DNA of 64,000 nt from Icerya purchasi (GCA_039619475.1 CM077115.1:491495352-491559351); one strand, 5' to 3'. Shown: positions 1 to 13,289, counted from the first letter of the stretch. Numbers and translations: made by a program. The notes: generated from the letters alone by a model not told the origin.

Positions 1-1557
1 AGATCAATGTATTAAAATTGCGTCAAATTCGTAAAATATTTTGCCTAATACATATATATATGTGTATATACTAAAAGGCAAAGAATGCACGACAACGCTA
101 TAATTCGCTGAAAATTTATATATTTTTGCGTTCACATGATGTTGTATTTTATTTAAATAAGAATTATTCGCTTCATTTTTTTATAATTTAATAAAGTTTG
201 GCTTTAAATTTAAATTGGCTTTCGAATCGTTTACCCTATTCAGGTGTTTTAAAAATCGAATAAAAGGCTCATTTTCTGATGACTTTTTCGAATTTTGAAC
301 CACCATGCCGCGTCAACGATGGATGATCCGGCTACTGTTGAAAATCGATACACTCGCTATCACGTCTGCACACACAGTCGCATCATGACGATGCATGACC
401 ACCGTTTTCTTTTTAGGAGTTTCGTCGATGAAAGAATTAATCGCTGCCCGTCGTCGAAAGTATGAAAAAAAGTTATTTTCGACATTAGTTGACCGATTCT
501 TGCAGAAAAAAGCAAAAAAGAAGAAAGCTGTTTATTCCGATTTCTGTACACATTAACTCATCGCGAAGCCTCTAAATTTATTCGGGCATCTATTTCAACG
601 TTACCTCGGGAAGGCAATACAAAATATCCCTATGACGTCATCGCAGATCTGAACAAAATAGTGTTCGTTTCTTCACTGCACATCATTTAGCCTAGTGCGA
701 GCTTTTTAATTATCCGGCACGTCCGCAGTTGAAGTTATCGAATTTTTACGTTGCGCTACGCACCACGTACGGCTACCAGTCTGCATTCTGCTAGTTGGTC
801 GTCGTAGAACTTTCGGAGAACGTTTGCCTCGACGCTGCGCGAATTATTTATGCCGCTCTACTTTTTTCAGTATCCACCGATTTGCAGCGGCGCAGAAAGT
901 TCGACGCGTATTCGCCGACTTTTAAAGAGCTCAGGTGCGCGACAAAAGCAAAAGTTAAACAATGGCCACTTTTAACGGAGCGAGTAAAATAACTGGAACG
1001 GAATGGGAAAAAAGCTTTCTGCTTACGCTGTCGCGGAAACGGCTAGAACATTTCGGTCTCTTCATCCTCCGATTCTTAACGCTTACTTCTCACTCCCGTT
1101 CCTTTGTCCCGTTTCTCGGCCCGTTCTCGCCTAATAGCTCGTTTCCAGTGTTTTTCCGATCGCATTATAGAATTAACGGCAAATAAAATGACGGCACTAC
1201 AGTTTCTCGAACGATCAAACTGGCCACTCTAGAACAACATCCGATCTCCTAGCTAGGATAGTGACCGCTCGCTGAAGTTATTTATGCCGCGCGTTATCTA
1301 GATAAATTAAAAGCATCACAAACCGACCTATTCACAGGTGCCGAATTAACGAGCTATAGTTAGACACGTGTTCTTATTATCATCACGATAACTTTCGTAA
1401 ACTTCATGTTATATTTTGAAGATACCAGGCATATTTGTCTTATCGGGGAAATTAATTGCTTGCGTATACGAGAGGCTAAACAAATTTTCTTTGTGGCGAA
1501 CATTTATCGAGTTCAGCGATAATTTTTTTCGTCGAAATACATAAAATCATACGAAAA

Positions 1558-1762
1558 CAAAAAGTCATCGAGCCAAGTGGACGACATACAGAGACTTTGC
1601 ACAAAGGCGTCGTGTAAGATCACGACGAAAAATTACTACTCAGAGATATTGCACTAAAGTCATCACACTTGGATAAAGTAGTCGTCGAAGATTAAAGTCA
1701 TCACAGATATAGCACATACGTTATCGTACAGAGACGCGTGCCTTTGCACAAAGTCACCACTG
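1558..1762. repeat. Degenerate repeat cluster around AAAGTCATCAC
   Basis: The word AAAGTCATC and close variants recur five times in about 200 bases, often next to GCAC or AGAGA/AGATAT: AAAGTCATCGAG, GCACAAAGGCGTCGTG, GCACTAAAGTCATCAC, TTAAAGTCATCACAGATATAGCAC and GCACAAAGTCACCAC. Spacing is irregular, so this looks like an old decayed minisatellite, not a fresh tandem array. No function can be assigned. Confidence 0.45.
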
Positions 1763-2282
1763 CTAAGTTGAAATGCAACAGTCTGTTCTTACACAGTAGT
1801 AACAGTGATTAAGCACGCATCACGAGAAGGTTTTCGTAATGATATTTTACCGCGAATGCGCTTTCTAATTTAAAATTCTGTATAAGTAACGAATTTTCAG
1901 AGCGATATTCGCATTCATTATTACAGATTCGCATATTCGTTACTACACTCATTATTACCGGTTAATTTTGGTTACCTTCTTTTATTTAATACGGAATTCA
2001 CAGTTTTAGACACGCACGAAGTATCTTATAAATTACGGTTCAGATGACAAATTTTCACATGCTACTTAATTTTTTATATTGATTCGATATAGGCGGTTAC
2101 AATTAAGCGCCCCAAACTGAACGCTAAAAAATAAATGTAACGACTTTTGCTCAATATTTGTGGTGTTAAAATAATATTTAATTTTTTTTTGTAAATAATA
2201 AAATACAAGTGACAGCTTTATACGAATTAATCTGATTATAATGTGAACACAAAAAGAGGAAATTTTTATGAGTGTTTTATAC

Positions 2283-2285
<3 letters not shown>

Positions 2286-2336
<51 letters not shown>
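2286..2336. repeat. (TA)n microsatellite
   Basis: About 50 bases of uninterrupted TA dinucleotide repeat. Other long TA tracts in the window lie at 16590-16617, 20258-20292 and 28478-28513. Confidence 0.95.
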
Positions 2337-2341
<5 letters not shown>

Positions 2342-3589
2342 TTCGAAATGGTTATGTTTTTTTTACGGGTGAATAGAGAAGTTTATTAACCATAGTTGAG
2401 GTACTCGGCTAAGAAAAGCGAAAGTCACGGATCAAAACTCTTCCTGATCTACGGAGGAAAAAGAAAAATTTGCTCGTGCATTTTTACCGATTTTGAAACC
2501 GAACCAGGCACTACGAAATCAGATTGGAATGCTCGTCGAATTATGCAAGAGTCGGCGAAATTAGTCAATTTACGCCCCCCCCCCCGTATGTGCGTACAGA
2601 AAATACCGAACCGCCGGTAGCCGCTTTTTAGACTGCTATAAAAACTATTCATCTGCTTCTTAATAATCCAACTGCATCGGAAAAAATAGGAATCGTGTTC
2701 AGGGAAACAGTACTAGGAAGAGCGTAGGAGCAATATCTTGCCAGCTTTTTTAATGGCTGTAAAATTTTCATTCCACAATGCCTTTATGCGCTCGATCGGC
2801 GGGCTAAATGTTTTCTCAACCGAAACAAGAAAGTCTTACCGTTTAAATAAATTAAACCTTTCTTTCGTATTTAATGAAGGAATAAGAAAAGGAAAAGGCA
2901 AAGCTGCGCTATTTCCTTGAATTTCCGACTCGGTTAAAATTGAACGCAATAACAAGGTCCGTAACAGAGGGGGAAACCCATCAGGATCTCGCGAACGGTG
3001 CGCGTCTTGAAATTTTAAAATATTTCGCGTGCCTTTTCCATTATCATATTTTGCGAAACATTTTAAGATTCTTTCTCGAAAAAGGTAATATTGGCGCGGA
3101 GTGATACTTTGCATTGTGTCGCAGTAATTTTTTATCTGTTACTTCGTAAGAGCCGGGGAATGAATATTTTATTTACATTTAATAGTCGGGGCGACGCTCG
3201 TTGGAAGCGGAAATATGTTATTTTCTTTCCGTTATGATTACTTTTATTTAGTTCACTGGTAAGTTTAAATGTGGACTACGCGTGTTTCCATAGTTAAAAT
3301 TTGAAAATGCCGAAACGATTGCAGATTTCAGTATAAGCCATTCTCAACGGTACAGAGACTCGTGAAAACAATCGACCGTAGATGCATGTGTTGTTTTGAA
3401 AGTTGGACCCGGAAAGTGAATTCACAAGAGGAAGAACATCAGAAGTGTCGGTCACCCCGATATTTGTGCAACTTATTCTAAAAATCGGTAAAAAACGAAA
3501 ACCAAATTCATCGTTTTTTGCATTGTCCGTGAAACTCGAGAAACCCGATTGTTATCAAAATGTAACGAGAATTACGTAATTGTTGACCG

Positions 3590-3985
3590 GATGAGTTCAT
3601 TAGAAATTGTCATCGGCTAGGATCGTGCAGTCAATAAGGACTATTTGCAGGTTTAGGTGTAGTTTGCGTGACGTAATCAAACGATCTGAACTTTTTGGTA
3701 AAACAACTCACGGGCATTTTGCACCGTAACAATGCACATTTGCTTATCCAACAGTTCGCGACGAAACACGATATCGTTGTAATTCTGCAACCACCCTACT
3801 CTTCAGTTCCTATTTGGCGAACTCAAGAAGACACACTCGAAAAGGAGCGAGATACCATAACTAAATAAAAGGGCGCGTTGTTACAACGGTGTTTCTCAAA
3901 ACTACGATGTGGCGTAAGCATATCAAAGGAGTATTATTTCGAAGGGACCACAGAGAAGAAACGTTAAAGATTACTTACATATATA
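3590..3985 (+). pseudogene. Mariner transposase relic (C-terminal part)
   Basis: Translation with frameshifts and stops gives mariner landmarks in order. First comes a block like DRAVNKDY...LQV followed by RDVIKR...EL. Next is W.NNS and a decayed HHDNA region (HRNNAHLLIQQF), then KHDIVVILQPPYS, which corresponds to the family's conserved block before the last catalytic Asp. The end resembles the mariner tail (...YYFEGTTEKKR). Mariner transposases are cut-and-paste enzymes of about 345 residues using a D,D(34)D triad. Here only the second half survives, the HDNA motif is broken, the region after PPYS lacks the expected catalytic Asp, and no TIR or TA duplication was found. It is a dead fossil. 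Confidence 0.72.
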
Positions 3986-5454
3986 CTTTCTGAAAAAATT
4001 ACGAAATTCTCATTACTTTTCGGTCACACTTCGTTTTAACTCGCTAACCTTAGGCGCGCTTTTCTTGTGTTTCACGGACTACTACAAAAAAAAAAAAAAA
4101 AAAACGATAAAATTCGTTTTCCTTTCTGTTTACCAAAAACTATGCCATCTGGGGAAAAAGTTGGACCAAATAATCGGGGTGATCCACACTTCTGATGTTG
4201 TACTACCACCCTTTGTTAATGAAAAATGTTCTATTTGTTCACAAGATCACTTCTGGAATACTCTTCTTTTCGCTTAGTTCCCGCTGCACACTGGGAACAC
4301 TTAAATTAACCTAGGGGAATCTAAAACTATCTATCTATTTTTTTTGTTCTCAATATAAATGTTACGATACTTCAAGTTTACGAAACGCACATAAAGACAC
4401 GCGACGTATAATTTTTACTCATTTTGTGAACGTAGATACAAAAAAACATTCAAAAATCCTTAGTATCCAAAAAAAAAAAGAATAAATTAATGAAATAAGG
4501 GGAGGGGGATATTGCAATGTCAGTAATTTATTGTGAGAAAGGCCATTGTGCCTAACTGCGACGCTAATTACAGGGGCCGCTTTATAACGTTGTCGCCGAG
4601 TGAGTCGATTGATGTTTTTCTAATGGTATTGAAGCAGCGTTTGGGCGTACATCCATCAGGAATTTTAAATGGAATTTTATGAAAACTTCCAACATTAACC
4701 AAGACTGCGCCGGTAAAAAAAGGTATGCAATGCAGACAGATCCGGAATATTACCCTGCGGAGACAACCGTACTGAATTGAAATAAGAAAAAAAGGAGAAC
4801 CGACGAATGATGTTATTAAGAATAATGCAGGTAATGGCGTAAATTTTGCGGAAGGTAGTTTAGAATAAGCAAAAAAGAGTGTGACGGAATGACAAATCAT
4901 TTGAGAAATTTTCTCAAGATACGCTTTTAATTGTTTATTAAACTTTTTTCCGTTATCGTTTACGGAGTTACAGCGACGAGATTAGCGCGATAAGTTTTCG
5001 TTAGCAGCATCATCATTATACACGGGGATGGCGGCCGCAATTATTTACCAATTTGTAACACGTCAAAAAAAAAATAAAAAAAAAAGAACGATCGGAAATG
5101 GCACACACCAAAAAACAAAATGCCAAAAAAGGTGATTTTACTACATCTCATAATATTCATCTCATTTAAGTCTTTGCTAGGTATATCATTATTATTTTAC
5201 AATGGCTCGCTAATACAGGTAATTTATTTTATTAACATTCTTTGTCATATTTACTTACGGGGAATAAGTTGAGCAAAATAACGCTATTATTTTTAAAACC
5301 ACATTTATCGAAACGATATTCAAAATATTCGAAAATCTCGAACTGGTCGTAGAAATATTGTACGAATAGCCAGTTAAATATGCGAGTTGCTCCCATTGTT
5401 GATATCATAATTATGGGATCTGATTCCGAACTGCCTGTTGGTTTTTTTTAAAAA
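3986..5454. other. Unassigned DNA
   Basis: No recognisable gene. It includes an A run (about 4086-4104) and a 110-residue minus-strand open frame (4568-4900) with no motif I recognise and no supporting splice or initiation context. The frame is most likely random. Confidence 0.5.
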
Positions 5455-5990
5455 CTAGGAATTTTTTCTTTTTTTTTTCCCCCCATTTCCCTCTAATGGA
5501 CAACTAATAGTCCAAGAAATGGGAAGAAGGCGAAAATAAAGTTCTTATTTTTAAACAATAACAGAAGCAGAAGGAAATGAATGTAAGAAGTACTCTTAAG
5601 GTGACTAGAAATATCAAGTTTTAATGGTAAAAGAGTAGGAGAACGATTGTCCATTAGTAAAGGCGGAACATTCAAATAAAACATGATATCAAGGTCACAA
5701 GGAAAGTAATTAGAAGGGAGATGGAAAGGACAAAATGAATTAGTATATAGAAGTAAATGAAAACCGTGAAAATGACGCGGGAAGGAGATAAATGGCAGAG
5801 ATTGTAGAGAGCGTTTAAGCGAAAGCAAGTATCAGAAAAAACCATGGATGAAATTAAAGAGATGGCTGAACAGAGAGACAAAAAGGAGGCAGGATTAGGA
5901 AGAAGAATAAGAGTTGAGCCATATAGTTTCGAATGAATCGTTTAAGGAAAGAAGAACAATATTATGAGCAGCAAAAAGGTGTCTAAAAAT
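5455..5990 (-). mobile_element. Non-LTR retrotransposon fragment, family A (3' end)
   Basis: Read on the minus strand, two frames give a pyrimidine-rich, Leu/Phe/Ser-rich translation ending in a block CDLDIMFYLNVPPLL. That aligns with the C-terminal Cys/His block of the other family A copies (CDANHILLECPF at about 47.5 kb, CDPDHIFFECPSL at about 53.4 kb, CDSDIKFYLNVRSFLL at about 52.95 kb). This block follows the RNase H domain in the family. A poly-T/poly-C tract at 5462-5485 on the plus strand corresponds to a 3' poly(A) tail. The copy is 5'-truncated, frameshifted and dead. Confidence 0.62.
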
Positions 5991-8689
5991 CTGCCACTGT
6001 TAAAGGGAAGAACCGGCTAAGTACTAATTCATTATCCTCAATGTCCAAATGACCAACTCGGAATCTAATTCAGATCAGAAAGGTGATTTTCTCGGATCCA
6101 ATTCCGGCATGAAAAATCTTAGAAACGGATTTGTTTTTTCCTTTTAAATATAGCATTAGAAAGAAAAAAAATTAAACGAGAAAATTATGAAAAGAAAAGA
6201 ATTTTCGAATACCAGCGCGCGTCGGATAATCACGTATATCGAAGATTAAAAGTACCGACTAAATAGGCACTGCTTCGGAATGAAATACGTTTGGAGGATT
6301 TAAAAAAATAAAAAAAAAAAAAGTTTAATAAAGAAACTGCAAAGGGGAATTGCGCTGAACGAAAGATAGGGAAAATCCGGGGAAAAGCGAAAAAAATATT
6401 TATTAATTTATACGATCGTGAGTTAAACATTGCGAATAAATTCGAAAATTACAATCCGTCGGTGGAAAAGTGATGGCCGGGCCACAGATCTCGCTCGCTG
6501 GATCATTCGAAAGAAATTTAAAATTGCGCCGATTGCGTCAAAAGCGAACGGGAAAAACGAATAGAATTCCACTTCCGATCGTCATCCGATTTGTTTATAG
6601 TCGCTGCAGGGTAAATTTTCTTCAAAAAAACTTCTCCAGCGATAGCGCCCCGGCAGACACTGGAAATAACGCGAATTTCCGCCAAAGTTGAACGACGAAC
6701 ATGCCAGCCGAAAGCGTTCCGAAATGAGCGGGATTACCGCGACGAGTGGAGGAGCAGCCTAAATAAACATTTATAAATTTTTCTAACGGGGTACTTTGGG
6801 ACCGATCTCAATTTTACTTTTTCACCGCGCTCAAATTGAATTATATCTCGCCCCACCGTTCCTATTCCTCTCACCCTCTTGCTCGTGCATGCACACTCTG
6901 TCGTTTCCTTTTACATACGGGCGGTTATGCGCGAATACGAATATAGGTTTACTGGAAATAGCCAGAATCGCAAGACGGCGACCGGATAAAATTTTAACCG
7001 ACCGAAAGTAATCGTAAATTTTATTTTTCCGCAGCTCGATCGACGGCGCCGCGCCGATAAATTTTATTTACCTTATAATTCCGCAGGCGCTATTTACACT
7101 CGTGCAGCTCTCGCAAAAGTAATTCCCGTTTAAAGTTAAACAATAAAATGAGACGCACAGGAAAAATCAAAATTGCTCCCCTTACGCCAACTGTTTCTCA
7201 CGCGATCGCTGAAAGTATTACGATTCGCATGCCACTCTATTTACTTAGAGATATTATATACACACACATATATATACATAATATATGTATGTGTATGTAT
7301 ATATAGATATTTTTTTTTTTTTAATATATAATATTATATAAAACGTTTCTCTCTCGCTGGAAAAAATCAAAAGACAATAACCGACTTTGAAGCGATGAAA
7401 AAAAATAGAGAAACGTTTGATAGAAGGCTAGAGCCCTGGTAAATAAGGAAGAATCGCATCAATCAAGAGAATTGAAGCCTTTTTAATAGTTAACCGAGGT
7501 AAGATTTGGCGGGGAAATTGGAAGCCTTTTTTTTTTAAATTTGTGTTTTTTTTTTCGCTTTTTGGTCTAAATAGGCCGGACAATATTATGTCTTATCTTT
7601 TTCTTTCGATTTCTTTTTAATTGGTTCGATCGGCTATCGCCTTTCTCGTTCGATTCTTCTTCTCCACTTTCAACTTTCTTTTGTTCGTGTTTCCACCAAT
7701 TTAGCTGTTGTCCTTTTACGGAGATACTTCCGAAATGCGTTTCTTATTCTCGGTATGTCGGCTACTTTTTTTTTTAACGACCGTTGCGCCTCTTTTGATG
7801 TTCTACTTTTTCTTTTTTTCCCGCTTTTCCTCGGACTATGTTTTAAACTTTTATTCTATTCTTTATTTAGATACTTTGTGTCGAATTCGAGTTTCTGTTG
7901 CCGGCAGGTTTTATTTAATTTCTTTTTTTCTCACCGTATTTCTTCTGCCTAGCAAAATTGTCCACATTTGTCAGTTTTGTAATGCAGGTGTCACGAAGGT
8001 ATTTTTTCCGCCAGATGGTATACAGTTAGAATGTCAGACGATTCGCTTCGTTCGAAAAGCATACATATAAGTTGGAATCATCTGAAAATTATCTGGTCAA
8101 AATTTGATCAAATGCTACGGTATTCAAAAGGTGTTGCTTCGGACTGCGCGCCAATTGATAATTAGCAGTGTACATCGAATTGTCCGGCAGTACAGGTCGG
8201 TCTCATTACCACGTGCTACCACACACACCCACAAAGGTGATCATTCGGACGTTATCAGGCGCCGTAATTTAACGTCCGACCGAAACGAGAAATAACGTTT
8301 TAACGTCAGATGGCCGATAACCGAACAATGTTGTGACGTCGTACAAAATCGAAAGTTTTTTTTCGACGATTCCTTTAATTTGAAATGAAAGAATTATCTT
8401 TAATCGTAATTACACTATCATAGTTGAAGAAAGATTAATTTAAAGATAAAAGTAAAAACGATCATTTTTACGAATGTTTTAAATTAAAAATTTCAATAGA
8501 ATGTTGTATACGTGCGTATGTTATTGTAAGGTTCGCAGTAAACAAAGGGACATTATTATTATTAGTAGTAGTATAAATATGCATATGTGTATAAATATGC
8601 AAAATTTAAATCATGCATAATCAATTTATAAAAAAAAATATATATATATGCACATAGCAGTTAGCACATGTATTCAACTGTTTGTACGT
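5991..8689. other. Unassigned DNA
   Basis: No recognisable gene. The 120-residue frame at 7708-8070 is rich in Phe and Leu, overlaps T-rich sequence and shows no domain. The 73-residue frame at 6470-6691 also lacks family signals. A short CA/TA stretch lies near 7258-7330. Confidence 0.5.
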
Positions 8690-8886
8690 ACCATAAAATC
8701 CTTGTACCTTATTTTGTTTTTATATTTTAAGTTAAAGTTTTTATTTTTTTATTTTTGTTTGCAATATTTTGATTTGTATTTCAAATTTTGTTTCCACTAT
8801 TCGCGCTAAATAGCGCATTTGTGGGTTTTATAGCGATAACAATAATTATAAATGATTTGATTTGATTTGATTATTATTATTATTAT
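8690..8886 (+). mobile_element. CR1-like non-LTR 3' end (hairpin plus ATTTG tail)
   Basis: This segment shares order and sequence with the 3' end of the element at 14940-16940. Shared parts are CCTTGTAC, a T-rich stretch, a GC-rich hairpin, a GATAACAATAA-like block, then repeated TGATTTGATTTGATT passing into (ATT)n. The hairpin here is GCGCTAAATAGCGC (8803-8816). Only the 3' tail is present, as expected of a severely 5'-truncated copy. Non-LTR families of CR1/L2/RTE type often end in short microsatellite-like repeats instead of poly(A); assigning this one to CR1 is inference. Confidence 0.6.
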
Positions 8887-10493
8887 ATAACCGAAATATT
8901 ATTAAAATTTTGTATAAAAAAGAAAAAAGATAAATTTTTGTATATTGTTTAGTAATTTCTTATAACATCGACAAAAAAAATAAATAATAATAATAAAATA
9001 AAAAAATAAATGAAAATTCTATAAAGTGATATTTTAAATTTATAACCAAATAACTTAAATATATTCGATTACAATTTAAACAATGAAATTAAAAAGTAAC
9101 ATCGACTAATTTCGAACACGTTCGTTCATGGCGGTAGTGTGTAAAATTTCCAGTCAGTGTAATTTTTTTTAAATTTCAACTTTCATTTAATGTTTACATT
9201 ATAACGCATCAATTGTTTGCTTTACTTAATTTTTTCGTAACGAATTATACATATTGTTTTGTATAAACGCATATGTTAGCAGATAAAATTCATGTAAGAA
9301 AGAATATTTTGTATAGAAAAATAATTTTCTCTTTTTTCCACTGTACCACCGGCTTTAAGAGACCATAAACAGCGCCAGTGACTTCCACGTTAACCTACCA
9401 AATAAATCAGGCTAATCCCTCCAACGACAGAATTAGGCCCGAGGTACCAATTCTGCTGCGAGGATGTGCTAGGAAGTATATGTAATATCAGAAAAATAAT
9501 TTAAAATTTTTTATTTTATAGAAAGTGCTTTTTATGTAAATTCGATGTGTTTTGACCGGCAGTAGTAACGAGTATTTTAAATTTTGCGATTATGTGTAAC
9601 TGAAGAAATACTAATTTTTTCCACACGTTGGTTGACTCCCGTGTTTTAGTTACTCGTACGATTTGCGCCACGTAACGAATTTCTGATTTCGCGAACGGTT
9701 TGAAAAGCGCACTAACGAATTCTTTTTCATTATCCGAAAAGAAAATGTATCAATTTTTTCGTTAAAAAAGAGTTTATTTCCCGCACGCACTCACACACAC
9801 ACACATGTGCATGTAGAAATACTCTCACGAAAGACAGGAGACAACTCAGCTCACGTATCATTAAATTTTTAAGTTTTTATCACCACGTTGACCATGGAAT
9901 ATATCCGGTTCGCGATGCTATATTTCTCCGAGTTATTGTGCAATATGAATAATGAACGCAGAGGAGAGCACACATTTTGCTGAGTTTTTGCAAACGGTAC
10001 TGCCGGGGTGTATGGGTCACTGGAAATCGGAACTTCAATACGAACTTTCTATAGCGAAGTGGGAGAATTTATCCTTGCATTGAATTATGCAAAAAGCGAA
10101 GATTGTTTCCTTTTTACGCCCTTCTAAGCTATCCATATTTAATTGTCGAAGGATTTCTTCGTATTTGAAGGACGCATCACTTACAAACCTATGCTGCAAG
10201 TAGTACTTTAAAACGTTTTCTATATACGTTCTCAGTTCTATTTATTCGATCATCGAATACGGCATTCCCAATTTGGCGTACCAAATCCGAAATGTAAGCT
10301 GACTAATAATACAGCGTATAAAGTTAAATGTGTTAAGTTATCTAAAATTTGTACTATTTCGCTTTATTAAGACTAACATTTTCCTCATCTTACGAATTGC
10401 GTGAATTTTAAATGTAAACTTGCACCCAATAAAATACCAATGATACAAGTGTCCTTTTTTAACAGAAAACTGCCCATTGCATTGGTAGAGAGT
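8887..10493. other. Unassigned DNA
   Basis: No recognisable gene. AT-rich at its left end, with a short CA tract near 9790-9805. Confidence 0.5.
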
Positions 10494-11040
10494 AGGGATG
10501 TTGCGGATATTCGCGTCCACATCCGTAATTGCGGATCTTCCGCATAAATTATCACATCTGCATACGCATCCGCAATAATCAATGCGGACATTAATGCGGA
10601 TGTATCGATTTAGAGTTCTTAAAAGAATGAGAATGACAGATTCCTCGGATAAAGATACAAAACAACCAGGAACTTCCGGTATGGTTAGAAAGGCTGGCTT
10701 AAAAAACGATCTTGCCATTATGCACTAGATTCGTCAAGTGAAGATGAGGGTCAAGAATCGGCAGGAAATGGTAGCGCCAACACTGTACTCAAGAAGGAAT
10801 TGCTTACCGCAATAAGAAAAGGATCAATGTAAATGAAAATCCACTTAAATGGTGGAGCGTTCACCGACAAGAACTGAAAATATTATCTAGATTAGCACGC
10901 AGATTTTTATCACCTCCGCTAAAAAGCGTACCCTTAGTGAACAATTATTCAGTAGCGCGGGCCTAATTTACGATCCTCTGCGAATCAGACTGGAACCTGA
11001 AAAGACGGCGACTTCACTTTTTATTAAATATAATGAACCA
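10494..11040 (+). mobile_element. hAT transposon, internally deleted
   Basis: The left end reads TAGGGATGTTGCGGATAT, followed by repeated GCGGAT/ATCCGC words (subterminal repeats). This matches the usual end of hAT elements of the ZBED/Tam3 type. About 330 bases further in, the sequence encodes the hAT C-terminal dimerisation region: NPLKWWSVHRQEL, then LARRFLSPP.KSVP, and in the next frame FS.AGLIYDPLRIRLEPEK followed by FIKYNEP. Most of the transposase, including the catalytic part, is missing, so this is a non-autonomous deletion derivative with frameshifts. The sequence before the left end (GTAGAGAG) could be the 8-bp target site. The right end is not visible because family A sequence begins at about 11041. 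Confidence 0.72.
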
Positions 11041-11995
11041 ATTTTTAACTTTTGGCGATCCATTATTCTTTCTAAATTGGACTATTGTTCTTTTCTTTAT
11101 GCCAGTGCTCCCAAATCTAACCGAACTTGTTCGCATCCAAAACTCTTGTCTTTGCCTCTGTATTGGTGCTCTGAATTCTTCTCCAACTCCTGCTCTCCTG
11201 GCCGAAACTCCTTCCTTTGTTTATTCGAAGACTTCATCTTGATGAAAGATTTATGATTAAACGTCTTCGTATTCCTCACTCGAAACTTGAGAATTCCTAT
11301 TAATATATATTGGGCAATTGGCGTTTCTCTCCGCGAAGAAATCCAATTCTTTCACACATCTCCTCCTGACTTGTCCCATTTTCTCGCTTTAGCTGTAACA
11401 AATCCCCGTAGTTCACTTACAACTTCTTAGAACTGTCGTTTTCTCCTAAGCTCTCTTCCCTCTAACATTAAATCTCTTCCGCTTCCTGCAATACATAACG
11501 AATTTAACCAAACTCTACACTCACTCTTTCCAGCTCACAGCGTGGTTTTTACGGATGGCTCAAAAAGTCTGTTTCAGGTATCGGAGCTGCTTTTATTCTT
11601 CCTGATATCAACTATTCTGAGTCTTTTCAACTTCCTTCCTTTTCTTCTATCTTTTTTTCCGAATCCATGGTTATTTTACGTGCTATCCTTTTTAAATCCT
11701 CAACGTCCAATTTATCGAAATTCGTCATAGGCTCTGATTCGAAAAGTGTTTTATTAGCCATCTCCATCTCCCTTCCCTGAACCCTCGTCAGATCCTATTA
11801 TTCTATATATTCGTTCCTTAATTTATAATTTATTAACATCCCGTTCTATCCTAGTTGACCCGCTCGGGATTCCGAGCCACTGCGGCATCGTTAGTAACGA
11901 TCTTGCCGATTCTTTAGCATGTCTAGCTGCAGTAAATGACCGTTTTTCCTCAGCAGCTAATTTACATGCATCTCCGTAACATTTTCCACTATTGT
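11041..11995 (+). mobile_element. Non-LTR retrotransposon fragment, family A
   Basis: Conceptual translation with frame changes gives the end of a reverse transcriptase followed by RNase H. Visible blocks are SKLDYCSFLYASA, then CIGALNSSPTPALLAE, the RNase H start VFTDGSKS with its first catalytic Asp, ISDSKS-like FVIGSDSKSVLLAIS, and IPSHCGIVSNDLADSLA, the last RNase H motif. This order is typical of RNase H-bearing I-group non-LTR elements. The copy is truncated at both ends: its 5' end abuts the hAT remnant and the C-terminal Cys/His block and poly(A) are absent. It is a dead fragment. Confidence 0.72.
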
Positions 11996-13289
11996 ACGGT
12001 TAGTCACCGGTGAAAAGTGGGAAAAAGTTCAAATGAAAATCGGATTACTCTGTACGAGAGTATGAAAAATGAGCTGCAAAAGCGGAATCAACATGCCGAG
12101 GAATACGTGATATTTTTCCCCCCTTCACACGCAGGAATTCCGTTTCCGGCATATGCCTCCCTCCGCGCTCATTATTAAAAATACTGCCAAAATTGTTTCG
12201 GTTCCGACTTTGGTCTCTTTGCTTGTGCGCGCATTCGTAGTTTGTTTTTCAATAGCCATATTTTCGATTGAAATTCTCTGCGCAGATTGTTAAAAAAATA
12301 AGCCCGACGTGCTAACTTGTCCTAAAACTATTAATTCAATATTTAGACGTAAAGGAAGGTCACTCGCTAACAACTCTTCCTATTCTATTTTAATATTACA
12401 CTTTCCCATTAATAAATTTAGAGTCCTACCAGATAGATATTATACAAAATTATTGTACCATGTGCTAAATTACAAATCTCCCCGGCAATTCTATTAAGTC
12501 ACCGACATTGAACAAAAAAAAAAAAAAAAAAAGGTAATCTAACGGGAGCACGTGAATGTTAAAATGGCCAAGAAACAATAATCTGAATTTCGTTCTGAAA
12601 GTATAGTCGCAAATTTTATCGTAACTGATAGTGTCTTCGATGGAAAATAAAGTACGCACTTTAATCCGGATATGATGACACGACGTGTTTGTCACTGCCG
12701 GATCGTGAATCTTTTCCGCGGTTAAAGACTTTTTAACCACTTTCAGTACCCTCTTCCTCCGCACGTAGTTTCACTTAACCCGTAATGCTTACCGTTTTTC
12801 CATAACTATCGTCTAATAATTATTTGTAATCACTGAAATCTACATTCAGCCGGGTTCACCGTCCTTGTTATTACTCAGGCTAACGGCGACCAGTTCATTA
12901 AATCTCGAAGTCCCTCCGTACGTTTTAATAAAAACAAGCTACCTTTCTAAATCGTTTGAAAATTGATTCATTACGTACATATAATACTACGAACTCTTTG
13001 AAAAGAAACAAGAACAGTTCAGAGAAAATGAAAATAATAACAATAGTAAATAATGAAAACAAAATAGACGAGGAGGAGGCCACAAGAGGATAAGGAAAAT
13101 TAACGCGGTTAGCGTCCTGCGAGGGATACACATATATGTGGCATACATATACACATACTCGTAGAAGCACAACTTGGTATCTACACTGATGATAAACATA
13201 TAATACAGACGCGATAACAAATGGCGGTAATGCACATGACGAAAATGGGGAAAGTTTAAGATACTCCCTCTATAGCTCCCAGCAGCAAC
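11996..13289. other. Unassigned DNA
   Basis: No recognisable gene. An A tract lies at about 12512-12531. Minus-strand frames at 12465-12764 and 12925-13235 are hydrophobic and low-complexity with no domain signal. Confidence 0.5.

Larger units (their letters stand above)
1..3589. other. Unassigned AT-rich DNA
   Basis: No gene recognised. The open frames here are short, lack family motifs and lie in AT-rich sequence with many stops in other frames. Visible structure is limited to a degenerate repeat cluster (1558-1762), a TA dinucleotide tract (2286-2336), a C homopolymer near 2575-2585 and scattered A or T runs. Confidence 0.6.

Noticed and set aside
4568..4900. 110-codon minus-strand frame as a membrane protein
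   Set aside because: Its hydrophobic look comes from T-rich codons. No motif, no neighbouring exon and no splice signals support it.
10338..10718. 126-codon minus-strand open frame
   Set aside because: It reads through the hAT left end and its GCGGAT subterminal repeats, so it is an artefact of the transposon terminus.
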